Source: Desulfitobacterium dehalogenans ATCC 51507
GTDB lineage: Bacteria > Bacillota > Desulfitobacteriia > Desulfitobacteriales > Desulfitobacteriaceae
DNA length: 64,000 bases
Reading direction: 5' to 3'
NCBI RefSeq assembly: GCF_000243155.2
Contig: NC_018017.1
Location: forward strand, 62,001 to 126,000
Shown piece after piece: positions 50,851 through 60,960 of this stretch. The position numbers were made by a program, and so were the translations under genes. Each line of letters starts with the position of its first letter. Position 1 is the stretch's first letter. The notes beneath the pieces were generated by a model. That model was not told the DNA's origin, did no database searches, and was given only the letters and a program-made list of their open reading frames with translations.

Positions 50851-52269
50851 TTGTATGAAAAACTAAAGCAGCAGGTATTGCCACAGCTCATTGTGCCCGG
50901 CTCCCGGGTTTTGATGGCTGTTTCGGGAGGGCCCGATTCTATGGCTCTTGCCCACATACTGTGGCGTTATGTTAAGGAAATGAAGGAGCAAAAGATCACT
51001 CTCGTTATAACTCATGTCCATCATGGGGTACGTGAGGAATCGGATGATGAAGAGAAGATGGTAAAAAGCATGGCAAGGGATTGGGAGATCCCTTGTCTTA
51101 TTCATCGTTTTGATTCCAAAGAATATGCTAAGTCGGTGGGAAAATCCTTTCAGACCGCTGCTCGTGAATGGCGGTATGCCTGCTGGAAGGAAGATATGAG
51201 GAAAGAAAATTGCACCCTGCTTGCGACGGCTCATCATCTCGGGGATCAAGCAGAAACCGTACTTTACCGCCTCCTGCGGGGGAGCGGTACAGCGGGCTTG
51301 GCGGGAATTTATCCGCAAAAGGGTGAGCTGATCCGTCCCCTTCTTTCGGTGACTAAGGAGGATATCCTAGAATATTGTCGAAATGAGAACTTACCTTATG
51401 CTTTAGATTGCTCTAATGAGGAGCCCATCTATGCCAGAAATAAAATCCGCTTACAGCTGTTACCGGAACTTCAGCGGGAATACAACCCTAAGATTGTAGA
51501 GACTCTAGGGCGTACGGCTGAGGTTTTACGTTGGGATGAGGAATACCTGGAAGAGGGAGTCCGGGCCGCTTGGAAAAAGTTTGCTATCTTTAGCACAGAG
51601 CATAGGGTGGGTTTGAGGGGGACAATCTTCGACCTTCCCAAAGCCATGTTATCCCGATTGATTCGCAGAGCTGCCACGCTGGTCTCCGGAGAACCCCGAG
51701 GAATTGCCTTTCACTATGTAGAGCAGGTTATGGCTTCTCAGGGCCAGGTGGGCTGGAGCCAGGATCTGCCGGGACTAAAAATCGAGATAGATTATCAAGG
51801 GGTATGGTTTCAAAGGGCGGACTGGGGGCAATATATTAATGAATCCGCGGGTATTCTATCCCCATCTTTACCTATAGACGCCAATTGGGGTGAATGGATC
51901 CCTTGGCGGGATAGAGAGGGGCAGAATTGGCAGGTTGGTCTTTTCAGCTTGGAAAATGAAGCTGATGACGAAGATTATCCAGGTCAATGTGTGGATAAAG
52001 TCTTCTTCGATGGGCAAGGTTTAATAAGAAACGGTGACAAGCTGCAATGGCGGTATCGGCGGGATGGAGACAGCCTGTGGATTGCAGGATTAGGGCATAA
52101 GTCCCTCAAAAAGGTTTTCCAGGATGCCAAAGTACCGGCTAATCAACGACAGGAGATTCCTCTTCTGGCACTGGAGAATGAGATTCTCTGGATACCTGGA
52201 GTGAAGAGGGGAGATCGTTATCCCCTTCGCCAGGGAGGGGGAGCTGTTGGTGTTCTTGTTAAACGCTGA
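50851..52269 (+). CDS. tilS: tRNA(Ile)-lysidine synthetase
   Basis: The 472-residue protein has the PP-loop LMAVSGGPDSMALAHIL near residue 25, TAHHLGDQAETVLYRLLRGSG near 130, and a TilS C-terminal domain (DGDSLWIAGLGHKSLKKVFQDAKVP). It converts C34 of the minor tRNA-Ile to lysidine so that it reads AUA. The TTG at 50851 follows GGGAGGG. In B. subtilis hprT lies between tilS and ftsH; here there are only 164 bp. Confidence 0.95.
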   Translation: MYEKLKQQVLPQLIVPGSRVLMAVSGGPDSMALAHILWRYVKEMKEQKITLVITHVHHGVREESDDEEKMVKSMARDWEIPCLIHRFDSKEYAKSVGKSFQTAAREWRYACWKEDMRKENCTLLATAHHLGDQAETVLYRLLRGSGTAGLAGIYPQKGELIRPLLSVTKEDILEYCRNENLPYALDCSNEEPIYARNKIRLQLLPELQREYNPKIVETLGRTAEVLRWDEEYLEEGVRAAWKKFAIFSTEHRVGLRGTIFDLPKAMLSRLIRRAATLVSGEPRGIAFHYVEQVMASQGQVGWSQDLPGLKIEIDYQGVWFQRADWGQYINESAGILSPSLPIDANWGEWIPWRDREGQNWQVGLFSLENEADDEDYPGQCVDKVFFDGQGLIRNGDKLQWRYRRDGDSLWIAGLGHKSLKKVFQDAKVPANQRQEIPLLALENEILWIPGVKRGDRYPLRQGGGAVGVLVKR

Positions 52270-52433
52270 GATGTTGCAAAGCATCTAAGGATAAGCTTTT
52301 TGAAGCTTGGGAAAAGGAAAGGGAAGAAGAAGGGCCGGATTCGTTGTAAAAGGGGCTTTCCCGTGGTATAATATGTAATATTGTCTTTGTAAAATGAGAC
52401 ATTTTTTTCTCAGAAGAGGGGAGGACCAGACGT

Positions 52434-54407
52434 TTGAAATTTTTCAAAAACGCTGCGGTTTATTTACTGATTATTCTCATTGCGATTATGCTCATAAGAT
52501 GGGCCAACCCACCGGCAACTCAGCCCTTAGATATGGATTACACCAAGTTCTATAATGCGGTGGTTACAGATCAGGTTGCGGAAGTTGTAATCAGTACCGA
52601 TGATAATGTCAATACCTATGAAGTCAAAACCAAAGATGGTCAACAGCATGTGGTACTCGGTCCGTCGGGTGACACTGCTCTGTCTCAGCAAATGCTCGAA
52701 CATAATGTGAGCATGCGGACCAATCCGCCGGCTACGACACCTTGGTGGGCCGGTTTGGTTACTACTTTACTGCCGATTCTCTTAATCGTGGGCTTTTTCT
52801 TCTTTATGATGCAGCAGAGCCAAGGAGGCGGCAACCGGGTTATGCAATTCGGGAAAAGCCGGGCTAAGCTGGTTACGGATGAAAAGAAAAAGGTCACCTT
52901 TGACGATGTGGCGGGAGCCGATGAGGTGAAGGAAGAGCTTGAGGAAGTTGTGGAATTTCTGAAGTTTCCTAAGAAGTTCAATGAATTGGGAGCTAAAATT
53001 CCCAAAGGAGTTCTTCTCTTTGGCCCTCCCGGAACCGGTAAAACTCTTCTGGCCCGAGCTGTGGCAGGGGAGGCTGGGGTTCCCTTCTTTAGTATCAGTG
53101 GCTCAGACTTTGTGGAGATGTTCGTCGGGGTGGGAGCATCCCGGGTTCGTGATTTATTCGAACAAGCCAAGAAGAATGCCCCTTGTATCGTCTTTATTGA
53201 CGAGATCGACGCCGTAGGTCGTCAAAGAGGTGCCGGCCTGGGGGGCGGCCATGATGAGCGGGAGCAGACTCTGAACCAGCTTCTCGTTGAGATGGACGGT
53301 TTTAACGGGAATGAAGGGATCATTATTATTGCTGCCACCAACCGTCCTGATATCCTCGACCCGGCCTTGTTGCGCCCGGGACGTTTTGACCGCCAAGTGG
53401 TAGTGGATGTTCCCGACGTCAGAGGTCGTGAGGAGATCTTAAAAGTTCATGTTAAAGGTAAACCCATGAATAGTGATGTAGAGTTGGATGTCTTAGCCCG
53501 CCGCACACCGGGATTTACCGGAGCAGACCTTGCCAATCTTGTCAATGAGGCGGCCTTGCTTTCCGCTCGTCGGAATGAGAAGGAGATCAAGATGAATGCT
53601 CTTGAGGATTCCGTAGAGCGGGTTATTGCCGGACCGGAGAAAAAGGCCCGGGTCATCAGTGACTTTGAAAAGAAATTGGTTTCTTACCATGAAGCAGGCC
53701 ATGCTTTAGTAGGAGAGATGCTGACCCATACGGATCCCTTGCACAAGGTATCCATTATTCCCCGGGGACGGGCCGGCGGTTATACTTTGCTCCTTCCTAA
53801 GGAAGATCGCAACTATATGACAAAGTCTCATTTATTGGATCAAGTAACTATGCTCTTAGGTGGCCGGGTCGCAGAGGCCTTAGTTCTTCAAGAGATCAGC
53901 ACCGGAGCCTCCAATGACTTAGAGCGGGCTACAGGTCTTGTGCGTAAGATGATTACAGAGCTGGGAATGTCCGAGGAGCTTGGACCTCTTACCTTTGGAC
54001 AAAAGGAAGGGCAAGTGTTCTTAGGACGGGATATTGCCCGGGATCGCAATTACAGTGAAGCGGTAGCTTATGCTATCGATAAAGAGGCACGCCGTATTAT
54101 CGATGAGTGCTATTTAAAGGCCCAGACCATTATTCAGGAGAACATGCATAAGCTCAACGCCATCGCCCAGACTTTGATGGAGAAAGAAACCATTGAAGCC
54201 AAAGAATTTGCCGAACTTATGGCCCAATTTGATAAACCAGTGGAAACCGCACAAGTCTCAGATCCGTCAGAGGCTGAAAATAATACAACAGAAAATGAAG
54301 ATCTTTTACCGACCACAAGGGAGACCTCTGTGGAGGGAGAAGGTAGGACGGAAGTCGGGGGATTAAGCGGGTCAACCTTAGAAGAAGAAAAAAATAAGAT
54401 TGACTAG
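52434..54407 (+). CDS. ftsH: ATP-dependent zinc metalloprotease FtsH
   Basis: The 657-residue membrane AAA protease has two helices (about 6-22 and 105-124), Walker [21 protein letters not shown] near residue 197, Walker [16 protein letters not shown], and SRH-type [15 protein letters not shown]. The zinc site HEAGHALVG is at residue 419. An acidic, poorly conserved tail of about 60 residues is typical. It degrades membrane and regulatory proteins, including during sporulation entry. The TTG at 52434 follows GAGGGGAGG. Confidence 0.97.
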   Translation: MKFFKNAAVYLLIILIAIMLIRWANPPATQPLDMDYTKFYNAVVTDQVAEVVISTDDNVNTYEVKTKDGQQHVVLGPSGDTALSQQMLEHNVSMRTNPPATTPWWAGLVTTLLPILLIVGFFFFMMQQSQGGGNRVMQFGKSRAKLVTDEKKKVTFDDVAGADEVKEELEEVVEFLKFPKKFNELGAKIPKGVLLFGPPGTGKTLLARAVAGEAGVPFFSISGSDFVEMFVGVGASRVRDLFEQAKKNAPCIVFIDEIDAVGRQRGAGLGGGHDEREQTLNQLLVEMDGFNGNEGIIIIAATNRPDILDPALLRPGRFDRQVVVDVPDVRGREEILKVHVKGKPMNSDVELDVLARRTPGFTGADLANLVNEAALLSARRNEKEIKMNALEDSVERVIAGPEKKARVISDFEKKLVSYHEAGHALVGEMLTHTDPLHKVSIIPRGRAGGYTLLLPKEDRNYMTKSHLLDQVTMLLGGRVAEALVLQEISTGASNDLERATGLVRKMITELGMSEELGPLTFGQKEGQVFLGRDIARDRNYSEAVAYAIDKEARRIIDECYLKAQTIIQENMHKLNAIAQTLMEKETIEAKEFAELMAQFDKPVETAQVSDPSEAENNTTENEDLLPTTRETSVEGEGRTEVGGLSGSTLEEEKNKID

Positions 54408-54418
54408 GGAGGATGGCT

Positions 54419-54868
54419 ATGGAAAAGACCTTTATCATGCTCAAGCCGGATGCTGTACAGCGCGGGTTGGTTGGGCAAATTATCGCACGCTTTGAAGCAA
54501 AGGGTTGTAAATTGGTAGGAATGAAGCTCATGAGTGTTGACCAGACCTTGGCTGAACAACATTACGCTGAGCACAAGGGGAAAAGCTTTTTTGAACCCAC
54601 GGTCCAATATATTATGTCTTCTCCGGTAGTGGCTATGGTTTGGGAAGGTAAAAATGTAGTGGCTCTTGCTCGGGAGCTTATGGGAGCTACCAACCCTGCC
54701 AATGCCAATCCCGGCTCTATTCGCGGAAGCTTTGGCATGGATATCAGCCGCAATGTAATCCATGGCTCGGATTCCGTGGCCAGTGCAGGGCGGGAGATTG
54801 CCCTCTATTTTAAACCCGAAGAACTTTGTGAATATCGTAAAGCTGGCGAAGAGTGGCTTAGCGATTGA
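54419..54868 (+). CDS. ndk: Nucleoside diphosphate kinase
   Basis: The 149-residue protein is a standard [41 protein letters not shown], and the active-site His in [18 protein letters not shown]. It equilibrates NTP pools. The ATG at 54419 is 6 nt from AGGGAGG; ATG 54413 directly abuts it. The gene starts 12 bp after ftsH. Confidence 0.96.
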   Translation: MEKTFIMLKPDAVQRGLVGQIIARFEAKGCKLVGMKLMSVDQTLAEQHYAEHKGKSFFEPTVQYIMSSPVVAMVWEGKNVVALARELMGATNPANANPGSIRGSFGMDISRNVIHGSDSVASAGREIALYFKPEELCEYRKAGEEWLSD

Positions 54869-54877
54869 ACGAGACTT

Positions 54878-54910
54878 CTTTAAGTGGGGGGATTCGTCCC
54901 CCACTTAAAG
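54878..54910. terminator. Strong hairpin after ndk
   Basis: CTTTAAGTGGGGG / CCCCCACTTAAAG is a 13-bp perfect stem with a 7-nt loop, 10 nt after the ndk stop. It lacks a T-run, so it may protect the mRNA end or act as an attenuator rather than terminate alone. Confidence 0.6.
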
Positions 54911-54929
54911 TTAGTCGAGTCCATACTGG

Positions 54930-54986
54930 ACTTAACCGCCCTTGGGCCCCGCCGCCTATAGAGGCGGAGCATTAGGGCGGGTTAGT
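54930..54986. repeat. Nested GC-rich inverted repeat
   Basis: TTAACCGCCCT pairs with AGGGCGGGTTA, enclosing CCGCC...GGCGG around CTATAG. This is the second of three consecutive hairpins between ndk and the DUF881 genes. No T-run. Confidence 0.6.
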
Positions 54987-55008
54987 TCAGTGATAAATAG
55001 AGCGAATT

Positions 55009-55038
55009 AAAAAGGACACCGATTTCGGTGTCCTTTTT
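55009..55038 (+). terminator. Terminator upstream of the DUF881 pair
   Basis: AAAAAGGACACCGA pairs with CGGTGTCCTTTTT, a perfect hairpin ending in five Ts. It ends 41 bp before the next start codon. Confidence 0.85.
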
Positions 55039-55079
55039 AAGAAAATATATTCTTGATAAGAGTTAGAGGTGTATTAACC

Positions 55080-55790
55080 ATGAACTTGCCGAAAAACGGC
55101 AAAATGATCCTTACGGTGGCAAGCCTTATCTTAGGTATTTTATTCATATCCTTGCTGAAAGCGACAGGGGCTACAGGATCCACTGCGAGAACAGATACAA
55201 CCCTAGCTTCATTGATTCAGACCGGCCAAGAAAACGAACAATTAAAAAATGATATTACGAAGCTTAAAGAAGAGTTGGCTAAATTCCAAGAAGGCCAGAA
55301 TGCCTCTAAAGTAGTTCTCGAACAACTGGAAACAGCGAAACGCAATGCCGGGCTGACAAAGGTCACCGGACCCGGTATACGAATTACTCTGGACGATGCA
55401 CCGAATCGGGATATTAATAACGAGGATATCAATTATTACCTGATTCACGAAGAGTACATCCGCCAGATTATCAACTCGCTCTGGAGCGGCGGGGCTGAAG
55501 CTATCGCGGTCAATGGGCAGCGGATTATTGGCAGCACGGAAATTTTTTGCAGCGGGGCCTTCATTCAGATTGGCCAGACCCGTCAAATGCCTCCCTATGT
55601 GATTGAAGCTGTAGGAGATGTAAACTATTTGCAGTCGGCCTTGAACTTTTACTTCTGGGACCGCTTAGGTGAATATCAGCAACAATATGGAATCACAAGA
55701 AAACTTGAGGTGCCAACGGAGCCCCTTGTCATACCGGCAGGTAAGACTCAGCAATTTCGCTATTCTGAACCTATGAAGGAGGCGAAATAA
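55080..55790 (+). CDS. DUF881 (YlxW/YlxX-like) membrane-anchored protein 1
   Basis: The 236-residue protein has one N-terminal membrane helix (MILTVASLILGILFISLLKA), a coiled coil (NEQLKNDITKLKEELAKFQE), and a DUF881 domain (GPGIRITLDDAPN, IINSLWSGGAEAIAVNGQRI). In other Firmicutes such genes lie near division genes; function unknown. The ATG at 55080 follows AGAGGTG. Its stop overlaps the next gene's ATG by 1 bp. Confidence 0.85.
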   Translation: MNLPKNGKMILTVASLILGILFISLLKATGATGSTARTDTTLASLIQTGQENEQLKNDITKLKEELAKFQEGQNASKVVLEQLETAKRNAGLTKVTGPGIRITLDDAPNRDINNEDINYYLIHEEYIRQIINSLWSGGAEAIAVNGQRIIGSTEIFCSGAFIQIGQTRQMPPYVIEAVGDVNYLQSALNFYFWDRLGEYQQQYGITRKLEVPTEPLVIPAGKTQQFRYSEPMKEAK

Positions 55791-56473
55791 TGAAGAAGCG
55801 TACCCTGGCCATACCCTTGACTTTGGTGGCCTTAGTCTTGGGATTCTTACTCACATTGCAGATGCAGACTCAGAAAAGCGTAGTCGAACTGGAGAAGCTC
55901 CAAGCACAAAGAGCCGCTTCCGCCAGAGATTTCCTGGCAGAAGCTCAAGAGGAAAACAAGCTGCTTCAGGAGCAGCACGCAGCCTTAACAACCCAGTTGG
56001 AACAAGCCCGTACCCAAGGAGGAACCAGTCCGGCCCTTCTCGCCGAGTTGGACCGCTATCGGATGATGGACGGTACGGTGAATGTCCAAGGTCCGGGGAT
56101 CATGATTACCATTGATGACCGGCAGCAGGAGCATAAAGTGGTGTTTCCTCTGAGCAACGATGATTTGCTCAAAATAATCAATACCCTAAAGTTTGCTGGA
56201 GCGGAAGCGATTAGCATTAACGGTCAGCGGATTGTTGCCTCAACCTCCATCGTTTACAGCGGGACCACCAAACTTATTAATCAAGTTCCCTTCACTCGAA
56301 CGGAAGGAGTCCCCTATGAAATCCTCGCCAGTGGGAATCAGGATCAACTCCTGGATTATTTCACAAAGTTGGAAGCCCCAGATTTGAAACGCTTAGGGAT
56401 GAGTGTCAGCGTGTCCAGAAAAACCGTTCAAATTCCTTCCTATAAAGGAGTATCTCCTGTAAAAAACCCTTAA
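55790..56473 (+). CDS. DUF881 (YlxW/YlxX-like) membrane-anchored protein 2
   Basis: The 227-residue paralog of the preceding protein has a single N-terminal helix (LAIPLTLVALVLGFLLTLQM), a coiled coil rich in Gln/Glu (about 25-80), and DUF881 (VQGPGIMITIDDRQQ, IINTLKFAGAEAISINGQRI). Overlap by 1 bp shows translational coupling; the two may form a heteromer. Confidence 0.85.
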   Translation: MKKRTLAIPLTLVALVLGFLLTLQMQTQKSVVELEKLQAQRAASARDFLAEAQEENKLLQEQHAALTTQLEQARTQGGTSPALLAELDRYRMMDGTVNVQGPGIMITIDDRQQEHKVVFPLSNDDLLKIINTLKFAGAEAISINGQRIVASTSIVYSGTTKLINQVPFTRTEGVPYEILASGNQDQLLDYFTKLEAPDLKRLGMSVSVSRKTVQIPSYKGVSPVKNP

Positions 56474-56660
56474 TCCTAGTTCTATAAAAAGTTCTTTTTC
56501 CAATGGGGAAATTTTATAATTTTCAAAAAATTTATTAGCATCCAAGCAGGGAATCTTATATTCTCGCCGAATTAGTATAATTGGACTGGAGTTTTCAAGG
56601 ATTTGGAAAAGGGACTTTCATAGTCCGAGAAGAAAGAGTGGAAAAAGGAGTGAATTTTAA

Positions 56661-58331
56661 TTGAAAACCGATATCGAAATTGCACAAGAGGCGACGATGA
56701 AACCGATTACGGAGGTCGCTCAGGGATTGGATCTTCTGGAGGATGAGATTGAGCTTTATGGCAAATACAAAGCCAAGGTCAATTTCAGTGCTTGGGAACG
56801 CCTTAAGGATCAACCCGATGGTAAACTCATCTTAGTGACTGCCATTAATCCTACCCCTGCCGGTGAGGGAAAAACAACGACAACAGTTGGCTTAGGACAA
56901 GCTATGTCTAAGATTGGCAAGAAAGCCATGATTGCATTGCGTGAACCTTCCCTGGGCCCTTGCTTTGGTGTTAAGGGTGGGGCTGCAGGCGGCGGATATG
57001 CTCAAGTTGTGCCGATGGAGGATATCAATCTCCACTTTACAGGTGATTTCCACGCCATTACTTCGACTCATAATTTGTTGGCAGCACTTTTAGATAACCA
57101 TATTCAACAAGGCAATCTTTTAAACATCGACCCTCGTCAAATTGTATTCCGTCGGGTTATGGATATGAATGACAGGGCTTTACGCAAAATTGTGATTGGC
57201 TTAGGTGGTCGTACTGAAGGAATTCCTCGGGAAAACGGCTTTGATATCACAGTGGCTTCCGAAATTATGGCGATTCTCTGCTTAGCCAAGGATCTTATGG
57301 ATCTGAAAGAGCGCTTTGGCCGGATTGTGGTAGCTTACACCTATGACGGCAAGGCGGTTACTGCTCATGATCTGGAAGCTGAAGGTTCTATGGCTCTGCT
57401 CATGAAAGATGCTATTAAACCCAATTTAGTTCAAACTCTGGAGAACACTCCTGTATTTATTCATGGAGGTCCCTTTGCAAATATTGCTCACGGCTGTAAC
57501 AGCGTCGTAGCCACCAAAATGGCAATGAAGCTTGCTGATTATGTCATTACTGAAGCTGGATTCGGTGCTGATCTTGGCGCTGAGAAATTCTACGATCTGA
57601 AATGCCGCTTCGCCGAGCTGAAGCCGGCGGCAACCGTCATCGTAGCGACAGTCCGCGCTCTTAAGATGAATGGTGGAGTCGCTAAGGAAGATTTAGGGCC
57701 TGAGAATCTGGAAGCTTTAGCAAAAGGAATCGTGAACCTTGAAAAGCATATTGAGAATATCGGCAAATTTGGTGTGCCTGCTGTAGTGGCTATCAATCGC
57801 TTCCCCACCGATACCGAGGCAGAATTAGAGTTTGTAGCAGAACGTTGCCGCCAGCTGGGGGCTGAGTTTGCCTTATCGGAAGTCTTCACAAAAGGCGGAG
57901 AAGGCGGTATAGAACTGGCAAAAGCGGTTATCGATATTGTTGATAATAAAGAATCCAATTTCCATGTTCTCTATGAATTGGATCAGCCTATCGCTAAGAA
58001 GATCGAGACCATATGTAAAGAGGTTTATGGTGCCGATGGTGTGAACTTCACTAAAGAGGCCTTAACCTCCATGAAGAAATATGATGAATTAGGTTATGGT
58101 CAATTACCCATTTGTATGGCTAAGACCCAGTATTCCTTAACCGATGATCAGAATGTTCTTGGCCGTCCAACAGGCTTTACCATTACAGTCCGTGAGCTCC
58201 GTCTATCCGCGGGTGCCGGATTCCTTGTAGCCATTACCGGTGCTATTATGACTATGCCCGGACTCCCTAAGCGTCCTGCTGCCTTAAGAATGGATATTGA
58301 CGCTGAAGGGCGCATTACTGGTCTCTTCTAA
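56661..58331 (+). CDS. fhs: Formate-tetrahydrofolate ligase
   Basis: The 556-residue enzyme has the ATP-binding [20 protein letters not shown] near residue 60, [20 protein letters not shown] near 100, and [13 protein letters not shown] near 300. It makes 10-formyl-THF from formate and ATP, an entry step of the Wood-Ljungdahl methyl branch and of purine synthesis. The TTG at 56661 follows AAAAAGGAGTG. A TATAAT box lies near 56575. Together with the MTHFR-like gene it points to anaerobic C1 metabolism. Confidence 0.96.
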   Translation: MKTDIEIAQEATMKPITEVAQGLDLLEDEIELYGKYKAKVNFSAWERLKDQPDGKLILVTAINPTPAGEGKTTTTVGLGQAMSKIGKKAMIALREPSLGPCFGVKGGAAGGGYAQVVPMEDINLHFTGDFHAITSTHNLLAALLDNHIQQGNLLNIDPRQIVFRRVMDMNDRALRKIVIGLGGRTEGIPRENGFDITVASEIMAILCLAKDLMDLKERFGRIVVAYTYDGKAVTAHDLEAEGSMALLMKDAIKPNLVQTLENTPVFIHGGPFANIAHGCNSVVATKMAMKLADYVITEAGFGADLGAEKFYDLKCRFAELKPAATVIVATVRALKMNGGVAKEDLGPENLEALAKGIVNLEKHIENIGKFGVPAVVAINRFPTDTEAELEFVAERCRQLGAEFALSEVFTKGGEGGIELAKAVIDIVDNKESNFHVLYELDQPIAKKIETICKEVYGADGVNFTKEALTSMKKYDELGYGQLPICMAKTQYSLTDDQNVLGRPTGFTITVRELRLSAGAGFLVAITGAIMTMPGLPKRPAALRMDIDAEGRITGLF

Positions 58332-58386
58332 AATAAGTCATCTGGCTTTGCCCCAGGAAGAAATTTTCTGGGGCTTATTTTCGTTA

Positions 58387-59055
58387 GGCATCGGCTTCTC
58401 GAAAGCTGATTCTCCAGGATTTTGCTTTCGGCGTTCACTCTATAAGCTGCGCGGAGCAATCTAATCGCTCAAGACCTCCGCTGCGCCGGGTCCACCTGCG
58501 CCGCTAAGTAGTCTCTGTGGCGGCTTGGGCGAAACCCTTATTCGGCTTTCGTGCCCAAATCGCTCCTCGAAAGCACTGCTTTCGCACTTGTTCTCAATGG
58601 GCGGTTGGAAACGTCCTGTTTCCAACCCGACTCCGCTGCAGTCTTTTCGCGAAGATTGCTTACCTGCTCGCTTAGAATCCGTTCTCTGCCTTAAAGCAAA
58701 ATCCTTAGGCTGCTTTTCGGGCTTGAGTGGCGCGGATGTCGGACAAGCTACCTGACCCGAGCCGTTTTCATGCTGCTGATGCCACCCCGCGGCATGGATG
58801 GTTACTTTAAAAAAAGACCCCAGAAAAGAGTCGAAAAGAAAATCCGTGAGCGTAGCTTTACGCACAAGAGCGAACGGCTTTAGCGGAAGGGCGGTCGGGT
58901 TAACGAGGCTTTCTTAACATAGCGGAGCCACCGGTTCACATCAGGTATTGCCCAGAGGTTTGGCGTAGCTGTTAAGAAAGCGAGTTAACCAGCTCTGGAG
59001 CTATTGAGTGAGCGATGTGCGTAAAGCTACCCGACCCGGATAAGCTTTTTATAAA
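58387..59055 (+). repeat. Large structured intergenic repeat, copy 3
   Basis: This copy has the same orientation as copy 1. Module A is at 58416-58705 (13-bp inverted ends AGGATTTTGCTTT / AAAGCAAAATCCT). Module B is at 58852-59030 (15-bp inverted ends GTAGCTTTACGCACA / TGTGCGTAAAGCTAC). It has a 24-bp insertion in module A relative to copy 1 containing its own small palindrome (GAAAGCACTGCTTTC), which adds to the folding. It lies between fhs and the HD-domain gene. The open frame across module A is shared with copy 1 but broken in copy 2. Confidence 0.85.
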
Positions 59056-59148
59056 ACCCCTTGGTTGTTAAGTTTAATGTTTTACAGTGGAAGTGGGAAA
59101 GGTATAATCAGATTATAGAAGATAGTCTTGGACAGGAGGAGTACCGGC

Positions 59149-59703
59149 ATGATCTCCATGCCTCGGGTGAACCGGATTCTTCAACATAGGAGTTATGAAG
59201 AGTTTTCGGACAAAAATAAACAAGCTGAAGCGGAGCGAGTGTACTGCCGTCATGGCTCGGATCATGGCCTCGCAGTAGCGAGAATTGCCTACATTTATCT
59301 TTTAGAGAAATACATAGAAGACAGGGGCAGTCTTTCTGAGGCCGGGACAAATAATGCCAATATCAGGTTGGAAGAGAGTTATGGCGTAGGTAAGGAAAGC
59401 ATCTATGCGGCGGGGATTTTGCACGATATCGGCCGGTGGGTGGAATATGAAAGCCAGGAAGACCATGCGCTGGCGGGCGCTCGGTTGGCAAGGCCTATTC
59501 TCAGGGATTGCGGGTTCACGGATGCGGAGATTGAGAGAATTGTCATAGGGATTTCAGAACATCGTCTCCATCCGGATAAGACAAGCAGTATCCTTGGGCA
59601 AGCCCTGGCTTTAGCCGATGATTGGGCAAGGGATTGTAAGAGCTGCCCTAGTAAGGCCGCATGTTATAAATATACTAAGGCAATGGAGGACATTCTAATC
59701 TAA
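59149..59703 (+). CDS. HD-domain phosphohydrolase
   Basis: The 184-residue protein has HD-superfamily metal ligands: H in CRHGSDHGLAVARIA near residue 40, HD in AAGILHDIGRWVEYES near 95, and a later Asp in ALADDWARD. A C-terminal CKSCPSKAACYKY cysteine cluster is unusual for the family and might bind metal. The substrate is unknown. The ATG at 59149 follows CAGGAGGAG. It is 33 bp upstream of folP, so a nucleotide or folate-linked role is possible. Confidence 0.8.
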   Translation: MISMPRVNRILQHRSYEEFSDKNKQAEAERVYCRHGSDHGLAVARIAYIYLLEKYIEDRGSLSEAGTNNANIRLEESYGVGKESIYAAGILHDIGRWVEYESQEDHALAGARLARPILRDCGFTDAEIERIVIGISEHRLHPDKTSSILGQALALADDWARDCKSCPSKAACYKYTKAMEDILI

Positions 59704-59736
59704 AACTTAAGGTTCCAACAAGGAGGTCATATATGT

Positions 59737-60960
59737 ATGAAAGATTATTCCCTGCGCTGGATTGACCTGAACAACGAAATGGAAGCTAAAAAGGCTATGC
59801 AACACATCGGTTCCGACCCAGGGGGAATTGCCCATATGGTTGGTAAGCCTATTGGGAGAGCTCTCAAGCTTGAGAATGTGCCCTTGCCAGCGGCCCATAT
59901 CATTAAGCAGGAAATGCTTTCTCTGGGAGGGGACGCAGCAGTTCATCGTAATGTCATTGTCAATAAGATTGAAGCGACCGATATTCTGCTGGTGGGGACG
60001 ACGAAACATTTTCGCCGGCTCAGTCAGAAGCTGGCGGCTCAACCCTTTGGCTTAAAAGATTTGGGCAAGAGCTTAAAAAGCCTTCTTGAAGCCCTGGAAC
60101 CTCCTAAGCAAAGGGTTCTCTCCTGTCGCGGGAAGGAAATTGTGCTGGGTGAGCGGACCCTGATTATGGGAATACTCAACCTGACGCCGGACTCCTTCTC
60201 AGATGGAGGAAAATTTAATACCTTTGAACATGCCATCAAACAAGCTGAAGCTTTGGTTGAGCAGGGGGCAGATATTCTGGATATCGGAGCAGAGTCCACC
60301 CGCTTAAAACATGATCCGGTCAGTGCCGAAGAAGAATGGAATCGCCTGGAGGCAGTCATCAAGGCTTTATTGCCACGGCTTTCTATTCCGATCTCCGTGG
60401 ATACGTATAAGTCGGAAGTGGCGGAGAAGGCACTGGACGCTGGGGTACATATGATTAATGATATCTGGGGATTGCAAAAGGACCTTAAAATGGCGGAGGT
60501 TGCAGGTAAATATCAGGCGCCGGTGATTGTCATGCATAACCAAGAAGGGAACAGCTACCACCATGTCATGGGGGATATGATGGCCTTCTTAAAAAAGAGC
60601 ATTCATCTTGCTGAAGAACAGGGGCTAACTGGTGACCAGATTATCATCGATCCGGGCATTGGCGGAACAGCCTTCGGCAAGAGCCTGGATATCGATCTGG
60701 AAATCATGAGTCGTTTAGGGGAGTTCCGGTCTTTAGGGCACCCCATACTCTTGGGAACGTCCCGGAAATCCATGATTGGTCAAACCCTGAACCTCCCCAT
60801 GGAGGAACGGTTGGAAGGAACCCTTGCCACCAGTGTGGTAGGTGTAGCCGCTGGAGTGGATATTCTTCGGGTTCATGATGTGCAGGCCAATAAGAGAGCG
60901 GTACAGATGGCGGATGCCATCTATCGTCGCAAGAGAGGAGAGAACTTTAGTGGCGCGTGA
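59737..60960 (+). CDS. folP: Dihydropteroate synthase with N-terminal extension
   Basis: The 407-residue protein has a normal DHPS barrel from about residue 135: LIMGILNLTPDSFSDGGKF, ADILDIGAESTRLKHDPVSA, HMINDIWGLQ, ILLGTSRKSMIGQTL. Before it lies a roughly 130-residue domain (KDYSLRWIDLNNEMEAKKAM, KQEMLSLGGDAAVHRN, LVGTTKHFRRLSQKLA) not found in E. coli FolP. It condenses p-aminobenzoate with the pterin pyrophosphate. The ATG at 59737 follows AAGGAGGT at about 10 nt; ATG 59733 is out of frame. It overlaps folB. Confidence 0.93.
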   Translation: MKDYSLRWIDLNNEMEAKKAMQHIGSDPGGIAHMVGKPIGRALKLENVPLPAAHIIKQEMLSLGGDAAVHRNVIVNKIEATDILLVGTTKHFRRLSQKLAAQPFGLKDLGKSLKSLLEALEPPKQRVLSCRGKEIVLGERTLIMGILNLTPDSFSDGGKFNTFEHAIKQAEALVEQGADILDIGAESTRLKHDPVSAEEEWNRLEAVIKALLPRLSIPISVDTYKSEVAEKALDAGVHMINDIWGLQKDLKMAEVAGKYQAPVIVMHNQEGNSYHHVMGDMMAFLKKSIHLAEEQGLTGDQIIIDPGIGGTAFGKSLDIDLEIMSRLGEFRSLGHPILLGTSRKSMIGQTLNLPMEERLEGTLATSVVGVAAGVDILRVHDVQANKRAVQMADAIYRRKRGENFSGA

